Notes: generated from the sequence alone by a model not told the origin. A stretch of DNA of 64,000 bases from Calothrix sp. NIES-4105 (GCF_002368415.1 NZ_AP018290.1:8175717-8239716); one strand, 5' to 3'; shown: positions 9,128 through 17,604, counted from the first letter of the stretch. Translations and numbers: made by a program.

Positions 9128-9409
9128 GTGTCTGTAGAAACCATTGAAAAAACTTCAACAACCCGAAAGCTGGCGCCTCGATACCGCGTCTTGCTTCATA
9201 ACGACGATTTCAACTCAATGGAACATGTAGTGCAATCGCTCATAACTACAGTACCGAGTCTTACACAACCGCAGGCTGTTAGCATAATGATGGAAGCACA
9301 TACCAACGGTCTTGCTTTGGTCATTACCTGTGCGCTGGAACATGCTGAGTTTTATAGCGAAACCCTTAAAGGTCACGGGTTAACTAGCACTATTGAGCCA
9401 GATGAGTAA
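9128..9409 (+). CDS. clpS: ATP-dependent Clp protease adaptor ClpS
   Basis: Adaptor that delivers N-end-rule substrates to the ClpC/ClpP protease. The 93-residue protein has a short disordered N-terminus (MSVETIEKTSTTRKLAPRY) and the ClpS core: RVLLHNDDFNSMEHVV, the substrate-pocket region, and IMMEAHTNGLALVITCALEH, then AEFYSETLKGHGL. These match the conserved 'NDDxTPMEFV', 'MxxVHxxG' and 'AExYxxxLxxxGL' positions. The start is GTG at 9128; no in-frame ATG precedes the core. A CPBP-protease gene follows only 2-47 bp downstream depending on its start, so the two are probably one operon. Confidence 0.92.
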   Translation: MSVETIEKTSTTRKLAPRYRVLLHNDDFNSMEHVVQSLITTVPSLTQPQAVSIMMEAHTNGLALVITCALEHAEFYSETLKGHGLTSTIEPDE

Positions 9410-9412
9410 TTA

Positions 9413-9440
9413 TGGGACAGCCTGGTCCGGCTGTTCCACA
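9413..9440. repeat. Small palindromic repeat at the 5' end of the CPBP gene
   Basis: GGACAGCC and GGCTGTTCC form a near-perfect hairpin, followed by the tail CACAAGA. It belongs to the same family as the copies at 11586-11630, 12012-12040 and, inside chlD, 56312-56341. It lies between the clpS stop and the likely CPBP start. Confidence 0.6.
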
Positions 9441-9456
9441 AGATTGGCTAGTTTGT

Positions 9457-10272
9457 ATGAAATTTGACATAAGTTGGTTAGCTCAGTATCCAGCCCCAGT
9501 GCGAATTATTGGGTTTTTAGTTTGTTTAGCAATAGTCTGGCTACCTGTTGCGGCGCCAATATACTTACTTATACGCGATGCTAATTTAGTCACAATTTTA
9601 ACAATGGGACTATTAGCAATCGAATTTTTTATATTTCTGCCGTATTGGGGTAAAGTAGTTCATCACCAACCAAGAATATATAAGCATGTAGGTTTAGAGT
9701 TTTCCAAAAAAAATAGCTTTGAACTGTTGCGGGGTTTAGCGATAGGGTTGATAAGCATTGAGTTATTATTTATTGTTCAAGGATTATTCGGTTGGTTAGA
9801 GTGGCGCCAAGCTAACTCTGGAGTATTAAGATTTATTATCGAAGCCATACCTACAGCTATTGGAACTGCCCTTGCTGAAGAATTATTCTTTCGCGGCTTT
9901 TTATACGATGAATTAGAACGCGACTATAAACCGAACGCAGTACTTTGGGCAGTAGCAATAATTTTTCCTGTATCGCACTTTATAAAACCGATACCAGAGA
10001 TAATTCGTACTTCCCCACAATTTTTTGGCTTATTGCTCCTGGCATTAATTTGTATATGGGCAAAGCGCAGTTGTAACGGACGTTTAGGTTTACCCATTGG
10101 TATTCATGCCGGGTTAATTTGGGGATGGTACGTTGTTAATGTCGGTCAATTAATTAAATATACAGGCGCCGTTCCAGTTTGGGTGACAGGTGTAAATGAT
10201 AATCCCTTAGCAGGCATAATAGGATTAACGTTCTTATCAGTATTAGCCCTAAGAATGCGCCAAAGATTGTAG
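9457..10272 (+). CDS. CPBP family intramembrane metalloprotease
   Basis: Membrane protease of the CAAX-prenyl/Abi (CPBP) family; substrates unknown. The frame is open from ATG at 9412, but residues 1-15 of that version come from a dispersed palindromic repeat, so ATG 9457 (MKFDISWLAQYPAPVRIIGF) is preferred, giving 271 residues. About seven hydrophobic segments are visible. The catalytic motif EELFFRGFLYDELERD supplies Glu141, Glu142 and Arg146; the second motif is the histidine in SHFIKP and the third HAGLIWGW. It follows clpS closely. The stop codon (TTGTAGCACGG) falls at the edge of another repeat, so the natural C-terminus could have been altered. Confidence 0.85.
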   Translation: MKFDISWLAQYPAPVRIIGFLVCLAIVWLPVAAPIYLLIRDANLVTILTMGLLAIEFFIFLPYWGKVVHHQPRIYKHVGLEFSKKNSFELLRGLAIGLISIELLFIVQGLFGWLEWRQANSGVLRFIIEAIPTAIGTALAEELFFRGFLYDELERDYKPNAVLWAVAIIFPVSHFIKPIPEIIRTSPQFFGLLLLALICIWAKRSCNGRLGLPIGIHAGLIWGWYVVNVGQLIKYTGAVPVWVTGVNDNPLAGIIGLTFLSVLALRMRQRL

Positions 10273-10386
10273 CACGGCTGTCCCGCCTGTGCAGTAAGGG
10301 TAATTATTTTTACCACGCCCGTCACAGAGGGCACAGAGGAAAGAGAATTTAACCACAAAGACACAAAGGACACAAAGAAAGAGTTA
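10264..10386. repeat. Dispersed repeats: palindrome at a stop codon plus CACAAAGG-type repeat
   Basis: A palindrome-like unit (GTAGCACGGCTGTCCCGCC, then TGTGC) overlaps the stop of the CPBP gene. It is followed by two runs of the CACAGAG/CACAAAGG repeat (CGTCACAGAGGGCACAGAGG; AACCACAAAGACACAAAGGA). The same CACAAAGG motif recurs near 14840, 22718, 58165 and 62820, and a CACAGAGACGCAG variant near 56700 and 62030. Confidence 0.65.
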
Positions 10387-10394
10387 AGAAGAGA

Positions 10395-11486
10395 TTACAA
10401 AGGATTACGGATAAAACCACATTTACCGCTAATACAAACATTTGCGACACCTTCAGAAAAGCGACGAACTTCATCGAACTGTGGTTCAATGACTATTTGA
10501 CCGCTTTTATTTATATAACCCCATTTGGCGCCGACTTTAACTTGAGCTAATCCTTCACTAAAAGCTGTGGCATCTTCAAATGTTGGTTCTATGATAATTT
10601 TGCCTTCACGGTTTATATAACCATATTTATCGCCAACTTTGACTTTTGCTAAATCATCTCTAAACTCAGTGGCACCATCAAATTTAGCAGCAATTACAAA
10701 TTTACCTTGTTTGTTGATAAACCCGTATTTTTCACCCATCTTTACAGGTGTTAGTTCATCACGAAAGAAATTTGCTTCATCAAACTGCGGTTGAATCACA
10801 AATTTACCGCTTTTATTGATAAATCCCCATTTACCACCAGATTTTACTGCCGCTAATCCATTTTTGAACAAAAAGGCGCCTTCAAACTGCGCGGGAATTG
10901 CAAATTGACCCTGTTTATTTATATAACCGTATTTTTCACCTAACTTGATAGCTGCCAAACCCGACTCAAACCCAGAGGTAACTTCATCAAACTGCGGTTG
11001 AATGACAATTTTACCTTGCCGATTAATAAATCCGTACTTATCGCCAATTTTTACAGACACAAGTCCATCACTAAAGAAATCAGGCTCCTCAAGCTGGGGT
11101 AAAATCCTAAATCTACCTTCTCTATTTATATAACCCCACTTGGAATCTAACTTTACTGCTGCCAAACCCTCAGAAAAATCTAAAACCTCATCGAAATTGG
11201 CTTGAATAACGAGTCTACCGCTTTTGTTAATAAAACCGTACTTCTTACCAATACGAACAGGCGCCAAACCTTCTGAAAACTGCGAACCGTTGTAGAATCT
11301 TGCTGGTATCCGGTAACGGGGAATTTTTCTACCTTGGTCTTGCGCTTTTGTCTCGAATGAAATGGGGGTATTAGCAAATGTAGGTGATAAGGTTGTCAGG
11401 GGAACACTAGCAGCAATAAATCCTGTAACCCCTAGCTCAAATAGTTTAAGTAGTATTTGCTTGTAAAAAAGTGCCATGATATACAT
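10395..11486 (-). CDS. Secreted WG-repeat protein
   Basis: 363-residue protein with an N-terminal hydrophobic segment (FELGVTGFIAASVPLTTLSP, about residues 16-35) and a likely signal-peptidase site near ANT, so probably exported. The rest is a regular array of eight WG/YG repeats of about 38 residues, each with a core such as KYGFINKQGKFVI or KWGYINKSGQIVI and ending FDEA.FF..L..VK, plus a partial ninth (GKCGFIRNPL). WG repeats form beta structures used for protein or ligand binding; no catalytic domain is attached. ATG at 11486 or 11477 are both possible starts. The regularity suggests repeat-by-repeat expansion. Confidence 0.85.
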   Translation of the reverse strand: MYIMALFYKQILLKLFELGVTGFIAASVPLTTLSPTFANTPISFETKAQDQGRKIPRYRIPARFYNGSQFSEGLAPVRIGKKYGFINKSGRLVIQANFDEVLDFSEGLAAVKLDSKWGYINREGRFRILPQLEEPDFFSDGLVSVKIGDKYGFINRQGKIVIQPQFDEVTSGFESGLAAIKLGEKYGYINKQGQFAIPAQFEGAFLFKNGLAAVKSGGKWGFINKSGKFVIQPQFDEANFFRDELTPVKMGEKYGFINKQGKFVIAAKFDGATEFRDDLAKVKVGDKYGYINREGKIIIEPTFEDATAFSEGLAQVKVGAKWGYINKSGQIVIEPQFDEVRRFSEGVANVCISGKCGFIRNPL

Positions 11487-11585
11487 TTATTAAATATGTA
11501 CATCCAGATTGGCACAGGGTTAGGCTAGATTAGCTGAGTAATATTGCGTATAAATAATTGTAATATATTTATCTTTGTAAATTAA

Positions 11586-11630
11586 GTTTCTTGTGGAGCT
11601 TGTGGAGCTTGTGGAGCAGGCGTCCTCGCC
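11586..11630. repeat. Palindromic repeat with triplicated GTGGAGCTT tail
   Basis: GTGGAGCTT occurs twice and GTGGAGCAG once in tandem, leading into the hairpin GCAGGCG-tcct-CGCCTGC. It is a member of the same small-repeat family as the copies at 9413, 12012 and 56312. Confidence 0.6.
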
Positions 11631-11657
11631 TGCCGAATTTATTTAAGATGAGGCGCC

Positions 11658-11885
11658 TTAAAGGTCTTGTTGTGGAAAGTTAGCCCATTCCTCAGCGCGC
11701 GCTGCATCGATTTCTATTGCCGATGGCGCCTGTCCTAGAGGGGCACATAACCCCCATAATGATTTACGAGGCAAAGGCTTATCTACTAATTCAAGCTTTA
11801 TATCAGCAGCAAGTTGACGAATCAAACGTAATTTATCTACAGTTGAAAGCTGTTTAGCTAAATTTATAATTTCCTGTAAAGTCAT
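11658..11885 (-). CDS. Antitoxin-like small protein, no toxin beside it
   Basis: 75-residue protein starting MTLQEIINLAKQLSTVDKLR, then LIRQLAADIKLEL, and ending AARAEEWANFPQQDL. I recall this pattern (helical N-terminus, a short linker with 'RKSLWG', and a C-terminus ending NFPxxDL) as a common cyanobacterial small protein encoded upstream of PIN-domain toxins. Here nothing like a toxin follows: the next 50 bp are repeat sequence, then the WG-repeat gene. It may be an orphan antitoxin or a pair that lost its toxin. Function is inferred from remembered context only. Confidence 0.55.
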   Translation of the reverse strand: MTLQEIINLAKQLSTVDKLRLIRQLAADIKLELVDKPLPRKSLWGLCAPLGQAPSAIEIDAARAEEWANFPQQDL

Positions 11886-12011
11886 AATTTAATGCCTTGT
11901 TTAAATGATTAATAATTTAATTAAAATTATCTGAATTGTTTTCAAGGAGGCACAAAGGGTTGGTTTTTAATTTCTGCCATAGTACTTATATTAAAACAAC
12001 TGGCATTTTAG

Positions 12012-12100
12012 GAACGGGCAAGGATGCCCATTCCACAAGATAGCTCTATTCCACAAGATAGGTTTATTTTACAAGATAGATTTATTACACAAGGCAAATT
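12012..12100. repeat. Palindromic repeat with four 18-bp tandem copies
   Basis: GAACGGGCAAGGATGCCCAT is a hairpin (GGGCA/TGCCC) of the dispersed family. It is followed from 12030 by four 18-bp tandem units, ATTCCACAAGATAGCTCT and variants, starting at 12030, 12048, 12066 and 12084. The array ends just past the stop codon of the pentapeptide gene on the other strand. Confidence 0.65.
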
Positions 12101-12103
12101 AGT

Positions 12104-12736
12104 TTATTTTTGGGCTAATGTACCGGTCAGGCAGGCTTTATCTAGGTTGGCGCCATTTAAATTGGTGCCTTCTAGTTCGGCACATAGTAGGTTTGCTCCG
12201 GTTAGGTTTGCTCCTGATAGGTTTGCTCCGCGTAGGTCTGCTTCTTCGAGGTTGGCTTCACTTAAGTTGGCACCTTGTAAATCTGCACGGCTTACGTCTG
12301 CACCTTTAAGGTTGGCGCCTGTAAGGTTTACACCACGCAAATCTGCACCACGTAGGTCTACACCCTGGAGATTGACGTTCATTAAGTTGGCGCCACTTAA
12401 AAATGCTCCTGCAAGTGATACATCGCTGAGTCTGGCACTCATTAGATTTGCACCGCGTAAATTACTGCCGCGTAAATCAGCACCAGTTAAATCGGCTTGC
12501 ATTAAATTGGCGCCCATTAAGTTCGCCCGTAAGTCGGTTTGCTTTAAGTTGGCGCCCATTAAATTAGCACCTTCTAAATGCCCACCTTCGAGTTTAGAGT
12601 TTTGAAAATTAACTCCTACTAAGGTGGCGCCCATTAAAGAAATACGGGTTAAATCTAGACTCGATAAATCCTCGTCTTCTAAATCGCTACCAGGTAAGTT
12701 TTTGAGTGTGCCGTTACGGATTGCTTCAATATTCAT
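12104..12736 (-). CDS. Pentapeptide-repeat protein
   Basis: 210-residue protein made almost wholly of A(D/N)LxG-type pentapeptides (GANLMGANLKQTDLRANLMG and so on), which fold as a right-handed square beta-helix. The N-terminus MNIEAIRNGTLKNLPGSDLE is a common capping sequence. Strikingly often 'GAN' is encoded with GGCGCC, giving at least six copies of that hexamer inside the gene. No signal peptide or membrane anchor. Role unknown; such proteins are abundant in filamentous cyanobacteria. It is 23 bp downstream of the DICT-HD gene on the same strand and could be co-transcribed with it. Confidence 0.85.
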   Translation of the reverse strand: MNIEAIRNGTLKNLPGSDLEDEDLSSLDLTRISLMGATLVGVNFQNSKLEGGHLEGANLMGANLKQTDLRANLMGANLMQADLTGADLRGSNLRGANLMSARLSDVSLAGAFLSGANLMNVNLQGVDLRGADLRGVNLTGANLKGADVSRADLQGANLSEANLEEADLRGANLSGANLTGANLLCAELEGTNLNGANLDKACLTGTLAQK

Positions 12737-12759
12737 TTGCTATTTAATTGATTTGCGAT

Positions 12760-14142
12760 TTATTTTCGAGAACCTATTTCTTGACTTATTTTATTTTCAC
12801 TTTCTAAACGATGATCAAGCAACCACATTCCAGCACTAGTTTTTGGTGTCACCATACCTATTTCTAGTCCTTGCTGTAAACCCATAACTAGCAGTGTTAA
12901 AGCTTCTATTAATTTCGGGTCGAATCGTGTCGATTGTTGCAGTCTACATTCTTCTAAAGATTGTGTAAATACATCCTGGCTACTAATATTACCAGCAGAT
13001 TTTTTCTGATTCACCCTGGCTTGAAAGTCCGATAATAAAGCCAAGATTCTTGACTCTAAAGGAATTTCATTACCCGCTAAACCTGCTGGATCACCTGTCC
13101 CATTCCACCATTCGGTTTGATGAGTAATAATTTGAGCAATCGCACGTAGCCTTGGCATTGTTCGCAGTACTTGGGCGCCAGGTATTAATGGACAAGTAAG
13201 AGGAGTGCTTGGTGCATCTTCTTGGTAGCGATGAAAGTTAGTGTTTGCCAAAACACTTTCCGCTCGCTGTAATGGGTCGATACGATGTAATAAGGCAGCA
13301 AGACGCAAACGCTTAATTTGCCATGCTGGTAAATCAAGTAACTGCCCCATCGTTTCAGCAAGTGCCACAACTTCAGATGCTGCCATTGGGTTTGTAATAT
13401 CCGCAGCATCCATAATTTGCGCCATCCGTAGAAATGCTTGGATTTCATTAGATAGCAAGTTATTGTCTAGAAGCTGCACTTGTGTATTCTTTTGCCCTGT
13501 TTGCAGATAGTCAACGACAAGCGAGACTATTGCATTCAAGTCTTCGGGTGCAGCAAGATGTGGCTGAATTGCATTGTGATATTCAAGTAGCTTTTGTCCT
13601 AGTTCGGGGTTGTAACTATTAACATGAGAAATTGCTATCTCGGCAGTTTCTTTGACTAATTCTGGCTCGAATGTCCACAACCCGTAAAATTTCCTTTCTA
13701 AATCATGTTGAGGAATTCCCGCAACTCCATAATCTGACGCTGAAAGTTCTTGACAAAGAACCATTGCTGTGTAATCAGGAGACAAAATAATTAAATGCCA
13801 TTCTTCTGATACTGGGTCAGATGGGTCGAGTGCTAGCAAGTCAAGATTCGGCAACTGGCTTGTGGGATGTTCTGCCCATCCGCTATCAGGCGCCGCCATA
13901 ATTAGAACATGTTGAGCTTTTTTGGTAATATCTGCATATCGTTCGGCTTCTTGCAGGTACCACTTACCCTTCTGAAAAGCCGTAATTACCAAGGCTTGTC
14001 CACTTTTATCGTTTAATATATAGTCTTCTAAAGCATGACATAGCGAAACCAAAGTGTTTTTGAAATACACACCGAATCGTATCGGTCGCTTGCTATGACG
14101 ATGATTAGCCTCAAGTTTTTGTAAAATAGAGCCTTCGAGCAT
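12760..14142 (-). CDS. DICT sensory domain protein with degenerate HD-type domain
   Basis: 460-residue cytoplasmic regulator-like protein. Residues about 1-170 match the DICT domain found with two-component proteins and diguanylate cyclases (SILQKLEANHRHSKRPIRFG, then LVSLCHALEDYIL, LSPDYTAMVLCQELS). The C-terminal half resembles HD-GYP-type phosphohydrolases: LRLAALLHRIDPLQRAE, AIAQIITHQTEWWNGTGDPA, then GNEIPLESRILALLSDFQAR. In canonical proteins the first segment reads 'LLHDIG' with an HD pair; here it is His-Arg, so one metal ligand is missing and catalysis is doubtful. It probably acts as a sensor or binding protein. The pentapeptide gene follows 23 bp downstream. Confidence 0.75.
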   Translation of the reverse strand: MLEGSILQKLEANHRHSKRPIRFGVYFKNTLVSLCHALEDYILNDKSGQALVITAFQKGKWYLQEAERYADITKKAQHVLIMAAPDSGWAEHPTSQLPNLDLLALDPSDPVSEEWHLIILSPDYTAMVLCQELSASDYGVAGIPQHDLERKFYGLWTFEPELVKETAEIAISHVNSYNPELGQKLLEYHNAIQPHLAAPEDLNAIVSLVVDYLQTGQKNTQVQLLDNNLLSNEIQAFLRMAQIMDAADITNPMAASEVVALAETMGQLLDLPAWQIKRLRLAALLHRIDPLQRAESVLANTNFHRYQEDAPSTPLTCPLIPGAQVLRTMPRLRAIAQIITHQTEWWNGTGDPAGLAGNEIPLESRILALLSDFQARVNQKKSAGNISSQDVFTQSLEECRLQQSTRFDPKLIEALTLLVMGLQQGLEIGMVTPKTSAGMWLLDHRLESENKISQEIGSRK

Positions 14143-14457
14143 GGTGGTAATAAAAGTAACCTTACTTCGCGCCAGGGGTGTATATCAATAATATAAACGC
14201 TCTTTATCAACAAAACAATTTTTTCTAATGACCAAGACTTATAACCAGACTTTGGCCATATTATTCTATGAAGCAACCTACTAAAGACGTAACTTTTACG
14301 AATGATTTAAGACCGCTATCGTTAAAACATTCTAATTGGAATATCATCTATGACAACAAACAAGCGCCAAAGTTTATGAGTATTCATAATCAAACGCGCA
14401 GCAAAAATAAGCCAAATACCAGACTACATGCGTTAAAGAGGTAAGTGAGTATATCGA
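14143..14457. other. Intergenic, no recognised feature
   Basis: About 315 bp of AT-rich sequence upstream of the DICT-HD gene. I see no gene, strong hairpin or known repeat here; it should contain the promoter of that gene. Confidence 0.4.
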
Positions 14458-14646
14458 CTATTTACTGATAAACCTTTCTACTTCTACTGAACCATCGTTA
14501 AAGAATTCTATTTCCCATCGTTGTCCGGGAATAGCTGCCATCACCATTATCGCTTCTTCTCGGTGATGAGCTAATGTGTAATGTATTTTATATCTTTCCA
14601 ACTGATTAATAAAATTTGTTAGCTTTATAAATCCATTGCTACTCAT
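14458..14646 (-). CDS. Small conserved cyanobacterial protein (62 aa)
   Basis: 62-residue protein with an N-terminal helix (GFIKLTNFINQLERYKIHYT) and a beta-rich C-terminus (AIMVMAAIPGQRWEIEFFND, then GSVEVERFISK). I recall the ending 'VAVPGERWEVEFxxDGSVExErF' in many cyanobacterial small proteins, often near toxin-antitoxin or Rhs-type genes, but no function is established. Here it stands alone, with a repeat element just upstream. ATG at 14646 is the natural start. Confidence 0.6.
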   Translation of the reverse strand: MSSNGFIKLTNFINQLERYKIHYTLAHHREEAIMVMAAIPGQRWEIEFFNDGSVEVERFISK

Positions 14647-14721
14647 TTATTAAACCTTTTATTATCACTGCTGAGTTAAAAATGTAGTTTATAAAAATCC
14701 CCCCTAGCTCCCCTTAATAAG

Positions 14722-14908
14722 GGCTACCGTGTACACATATCTTTAATAATCCTTCTTATATTCCCCCCTTTGTGTTCTAAAGAGCGGGAAATACGAGCGG
14801 ATTATGTGACCAAAGTGGTTTATCTTTTTAAAGAACCACGCTCGTCACAAAGGGCACAAAGAAAGAGAAGAAAAGTAACTTGGAGAGACTTGTGTGTACA
14901 CGGTAGCC
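14722..14908. repeat. MITE-like element with 16-bp perfect inverted ends
   Basis: GGCTACCGTGTACACA at 14722-14737 and its exact reverse complement at 14893-14908 enclose 155 bp. The interior has a CACAAAGGGCACAAAG repeat and no convincing gene. Size, perfect ends and lack of coding suggest a miniature inverted-repeat element. No clear target duplication is visible. Confidence 0.5.
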
Positions 14909-14923
14909 GCGTGGAAGGGAGGA

Positions 14924-16513
14924 TTAAACGCCTACTAGTTGTTTTTGTTTGTTCTCGATAGGCGCCGTTAGTGCTTCTTCGAGAGAGGCACATCCCAAGC
15001 GTTGTTCTAGGATGTTCATAACTTCGCGTCCGAAGTCGTTGGGGTTTTGGCGCCAAGCTTGTAAGCAAACTTCACCGAAGAAGGAACCAAGGGGTTCGGG
15101 GTTCCATAGTAATTTCTTGGCTGTCCACGGCATTAAGCTCATGGGGTCATATCCAGGTTGAAGAATATTTTCCTTGAGAGCATATTCTTCTAAGTGGGTA
15201 TGAGGTTGTAAACCAATAAAGAATATAGCAGGTTCTACTTTGTCGGCGCCAAAAATGCGTTCGAGTTCGCGATGATATGCGATGGTTTGACGAATGGTTT
15301 CGGGACGTTCGTCAATGACGTTAAATGAGTAGTTTACAGATACTAAGTCATTAAAACCAGCAGCTTTTAGATCACGGCAGTTTTGTAGAACTGTACGTAG
15401 GTTATAACCCATTCGCATTTTCCGCACGAGTTCTTGCGAACCGCTGGTAATACCGATTTCAAAATAGTTCATTCCGGTCTTTACCATCAAGTCGGATAAT
15501 TCAGGTGTAACATTATCCGCGCGAATGTATGCTGCCCAATTAATATCGCTCATTCCAGAATCAACGATTTTCTGTAATAACTCAATTGCATCATCGATGA
15601 ACCGACGCGCGGGGATAAATTGAGCATCGGTAAACCAGAAGTTACGAACACCTCTGTTATATAGCTGACGCATTTCGGCAACCACTTCGTCTGCTGGGTT
15701 GATGCGTACCTGTTTACCTTCAACTACCGTGTACACGCAATAACAACAGTTGTGTGGGCAACCGCGTTTAGTTTGGACACCAATATAAAAGTCTTTCTCT
15801 GACAAGTAGTAGTTAAATTCGGGCCAGATGGTTTCGATATAGTCGTAATTGCAAGCTGTTTTTTCGAGTGGAGTTGGCTGCTCGTGAATTAAACGTTCTC
15901 TGGGTGCGTCTTCTCCAACAACGTAACATCTCTCGTCGCGAAACTCTCCACCGCTTAATAATTTACTTAAAAGCGTTTCACCTTCACCAACTGAAACAAT
16001 TGTTCCTTTGGGTAAACTCTTATTTAGCTGCTCGTAAAATACGCTGACCGCTCCACCACCTACCATTGCCCTAGCTTGAGGTTGATATCGCTGCGCGCGT
16101 TTTAGCCCACGCTTGATAAGTCCAAGGTTACGCCACAACTCAACGTAGTAAGCAATGAAAATTCTTAAACCACCCAAGGCGCCGCGTAATTTAATAAACG
16201 GATTTTTAGCATAGTAAAATTCAAAAGCGTTTTGGAGTGGGTTGCCACCACGTCCACCCACTGGTGCATAAATTTGAATATCTCGCCATGAAAACACTAG
16301 CAAAGTCGGTTTAAATTCATCAATACAGCGGTCTAAAGCCGAACTGTAATCCAAAGGTGGTACAGTTCCTAAGTCAAAAATCCGCTGTTCGATATACGGA
16401 AACTGTTTATGAACATGGTCAGATAGATAAACAACCCCAATAGGGAAGATAGGGTTACAAGGAAGGCGAACGTAAAGTATTCGGTTTTGTATAATCTGAG
16501 TTTTAACTTCCAT
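14924..16513 (-). CDS. Radical SAM protein with B12-binding-like N-terminus
   Basis: 529-residue radical SAM enzyme. The N-terminal third (LPCNPIFPIGVVYLSDHVHK, then EFKPTLLVFSWRDIQIYAPV) resembles the cobalamin-binding-like domain of this superfamily. The [4Fe-4S] ligands are in TKRGCPHNCCYCVYTVVEGK (CxxxCxxC). The rest is the partial TIM barrel (FWFTDAQFIPARRFIDDAIE; AAYIRADNVTPELSDLM; FEIGITSGSQELVRKMRMGY). I recall near-identical cyanobacterial proteins carrying the database name 'photosystem II high light acclimation radical SAM protein', but I cannot verify that name. The protein starts at ATG 16513. It stands alone. Confidence 0.8.
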   Translation of the reverse strand: MEVKTQIIQNRILYVRLPCNPIFPIGVVYLSDHVHKQFPYIEQRIFDLGTVPPLDYSSALDRCIDEFKPTLLVFSWRDIQIYAPVGGRGGNPLQNAFEFYYAKNPFIKLRGALGGLRIFIAYYVELWRNLGLIKRGLKRAQRYQPQARAMVGGGAVSVFYEQLNKSLPKGTIVSVGEGETLLSKLLSGGEFRDERCYVVGEDAPRERLIHEQPTPLEKTACNYDYIETIWPEFNYYLSEKDFYIGVQTKRGCPHNCCYCVYTVVEGKQVRINPADEVVAEMRQLYNRGVRNFWFTDAQFIPARRFIDDAIELLQKIVDSGMSDINWAAYIRADNVTPELSDLMVKTGMNYFEIGITSGSQELVRKMRMGYNLRTVLQNCRDLKAAGFNDLVSVNYSFNVIDERPETIRQTIAYHRELERIFGADKVEPAIFFIGLQPHTHLEEYALKENILQPGYDPMSLMPWTAKKLLWNPEPLGSFFGEVCLQAWRQNPNDFGREVMNILEQRLGCASLEEALTAPIENKQKQLVGV

Positions 16514-17010
16514 TTTGCCTTGGTTTTAGTGGGTAAACGGGGTCATCTTAATAAAAGTGTAAATTTATTTTTATTTATATCGTCATCTTCTATTTTACTT
16601 GACTTTTCAACGCTCGGTGATTACTAAGCATTACTGCTGCGTACATTAAACGATTTTTAGAGCAACAGTCACTTTATTGCTACACATAGAACGACTAAAA
16701 TTAATCGTGACTCGATAGGGAGCATCACTCAATAGCTAATATAGGTAAATCTAATGTACTGAAGGTATTTTTCGGTTGTGTTCAAAATCTGTAGTGTATA
16801 GTGTATAATTGCAGAAAAGGCATATATTTTTACGAAAATTTCATAAATATACTTCGACCGAGACAAATGCTTTACGTGTAATCCATGTCTTTAGGTAGAT
16901 TTGCAATATAAAGCTTAAGTTGGTATTCACAGTTACAGCATGTGGGGATCACTCGATGTTAGCTTGGCAGGTGTAATGTAAAATTGTGGCGTATAGATAC
17001 GAGCGCAGTT
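16514..17010. other. Divergent intergenic region, nothing specific recognised
   Basis: Roughly 500 bp between the radical SAM gene (minus) and the DUF1830 gene (plus). It must contain both promoters. I see no RNA gene or repeat beyond short AT-rich runs such as TAGTGTATAGTGTATAATTG near 16795. Confidence 0.35.
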
Positions 17011-17382
17011 ATGGCTCAAATATTAGACTCTCTACCACCTGACCAATCTGAGAAAACTCTTTGCTGTTACGTCAATGCCACTAGTAAAATCCAAGTGGCA
17101 CGTATCAGTGACGTTCCTAACTGGTACTTTGAAAGGGTTGTTTTTCCTGGACAAAGGCTAGTTTTTGAAGCACCACGTGAAGCTCATTTAGAGATTCATA
17201 CGGGAATGATGGCAAGCGCTATTTTATCGGATCACATCCCATGTCATAGTCTTTCTATCGATGATGCTGTTAATGATAGTAACTCCGAACCCGTTGATCA
17301 CACTATCAATAATAAAACAAACGTACCATCGATTTTAACAAAACCTGAAGATACAGCAAAAACTTTAAAAGCGCTTGTTTAG
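17011..17382 (+). CDS. DUF1830 family protein
   Basis: Cyanobacteria-specific small protein of unknown role. The frame opens at TTG 16984, but ATG 17011 gives the usual start MAQILDSLPPDQSEKTLCCY. The DUF1830 core is visible over about 75 residues: NATSKIQVARISDVPNWYFE, then RVVFPGQRLVFEAPREAHLE and IHTGMMASAILSDHIPC. The last 40 residues are a polar, probably disordered tail that is not part of the family core. A clear terminator hairpin follows at 17420. Family assignment is from remembered similarity; there is no functional hint from the neighbours. Confidence 0.8.
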   Translation: MAQILDSLPPDQSEKTLCCYVNATSKIQVARISDVPNWYFERVVFPGQRLVFEAPREAHLEIHTGMMASAILSDHIPCHSLSIDDAVNDSNSEPVDHTINNKTNVPSILTKPEDTAKTLKALV

Positions 17383-17419
17383 CATCAAGTTGTTTAAGAA
17401 AAAAATTTTCAATAATTAT

Positions 17420-17447
17420 GGGTTGCTATCTTAAGCAACCCTATTTT
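17420..17447 (+). terminator. Intrinsic terminator after the DUF1830 gene
   Basis: GGGTTGCT and AGCAACCC form an 8-bp stem around a 6-nt loop, followed by TATTTTATTT. Confidence 0.75.
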
Positions 17448-17604
17448 ATTTATTATCTAGTACGGGTGGGTTTAGTTATATCCTGGTAGATATTTATTAT
17501 CTAGTACGGGCGGGTTTAGTTATATCCTGATAGGGCGGGTTTAGTTATATCCTGGTAGATATTTATTATCTAGTACGGGCGGGTTTAGTTATATCCTGGT
17601 AGAT
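17448..17604. repeat. Tandem 44-bp repeat array, about 3.5 units
   Basis: Units beginning ATTTATTATCTAGTACGGG start at 17448, 17492 and 17561, with a shortened unit (GGGCGGGTTTAGTTATATCC) around 17533. Each unit also holds GTTTAGTTATATCCTGGTAG. The array ends 33 bp before the start codon of the DUF4079 gene, so copy-number change could move or alter its promoter. Confidence 0.75.

Noticed and set aside
12024-12605. 193-residue frame on the plus strand
   Set aside because: It is the antisense of the pentapeptide-repeat gene; the Lys/Arg/Pro/Ala-rich repetitive peptide is a by-product of the repeat code.
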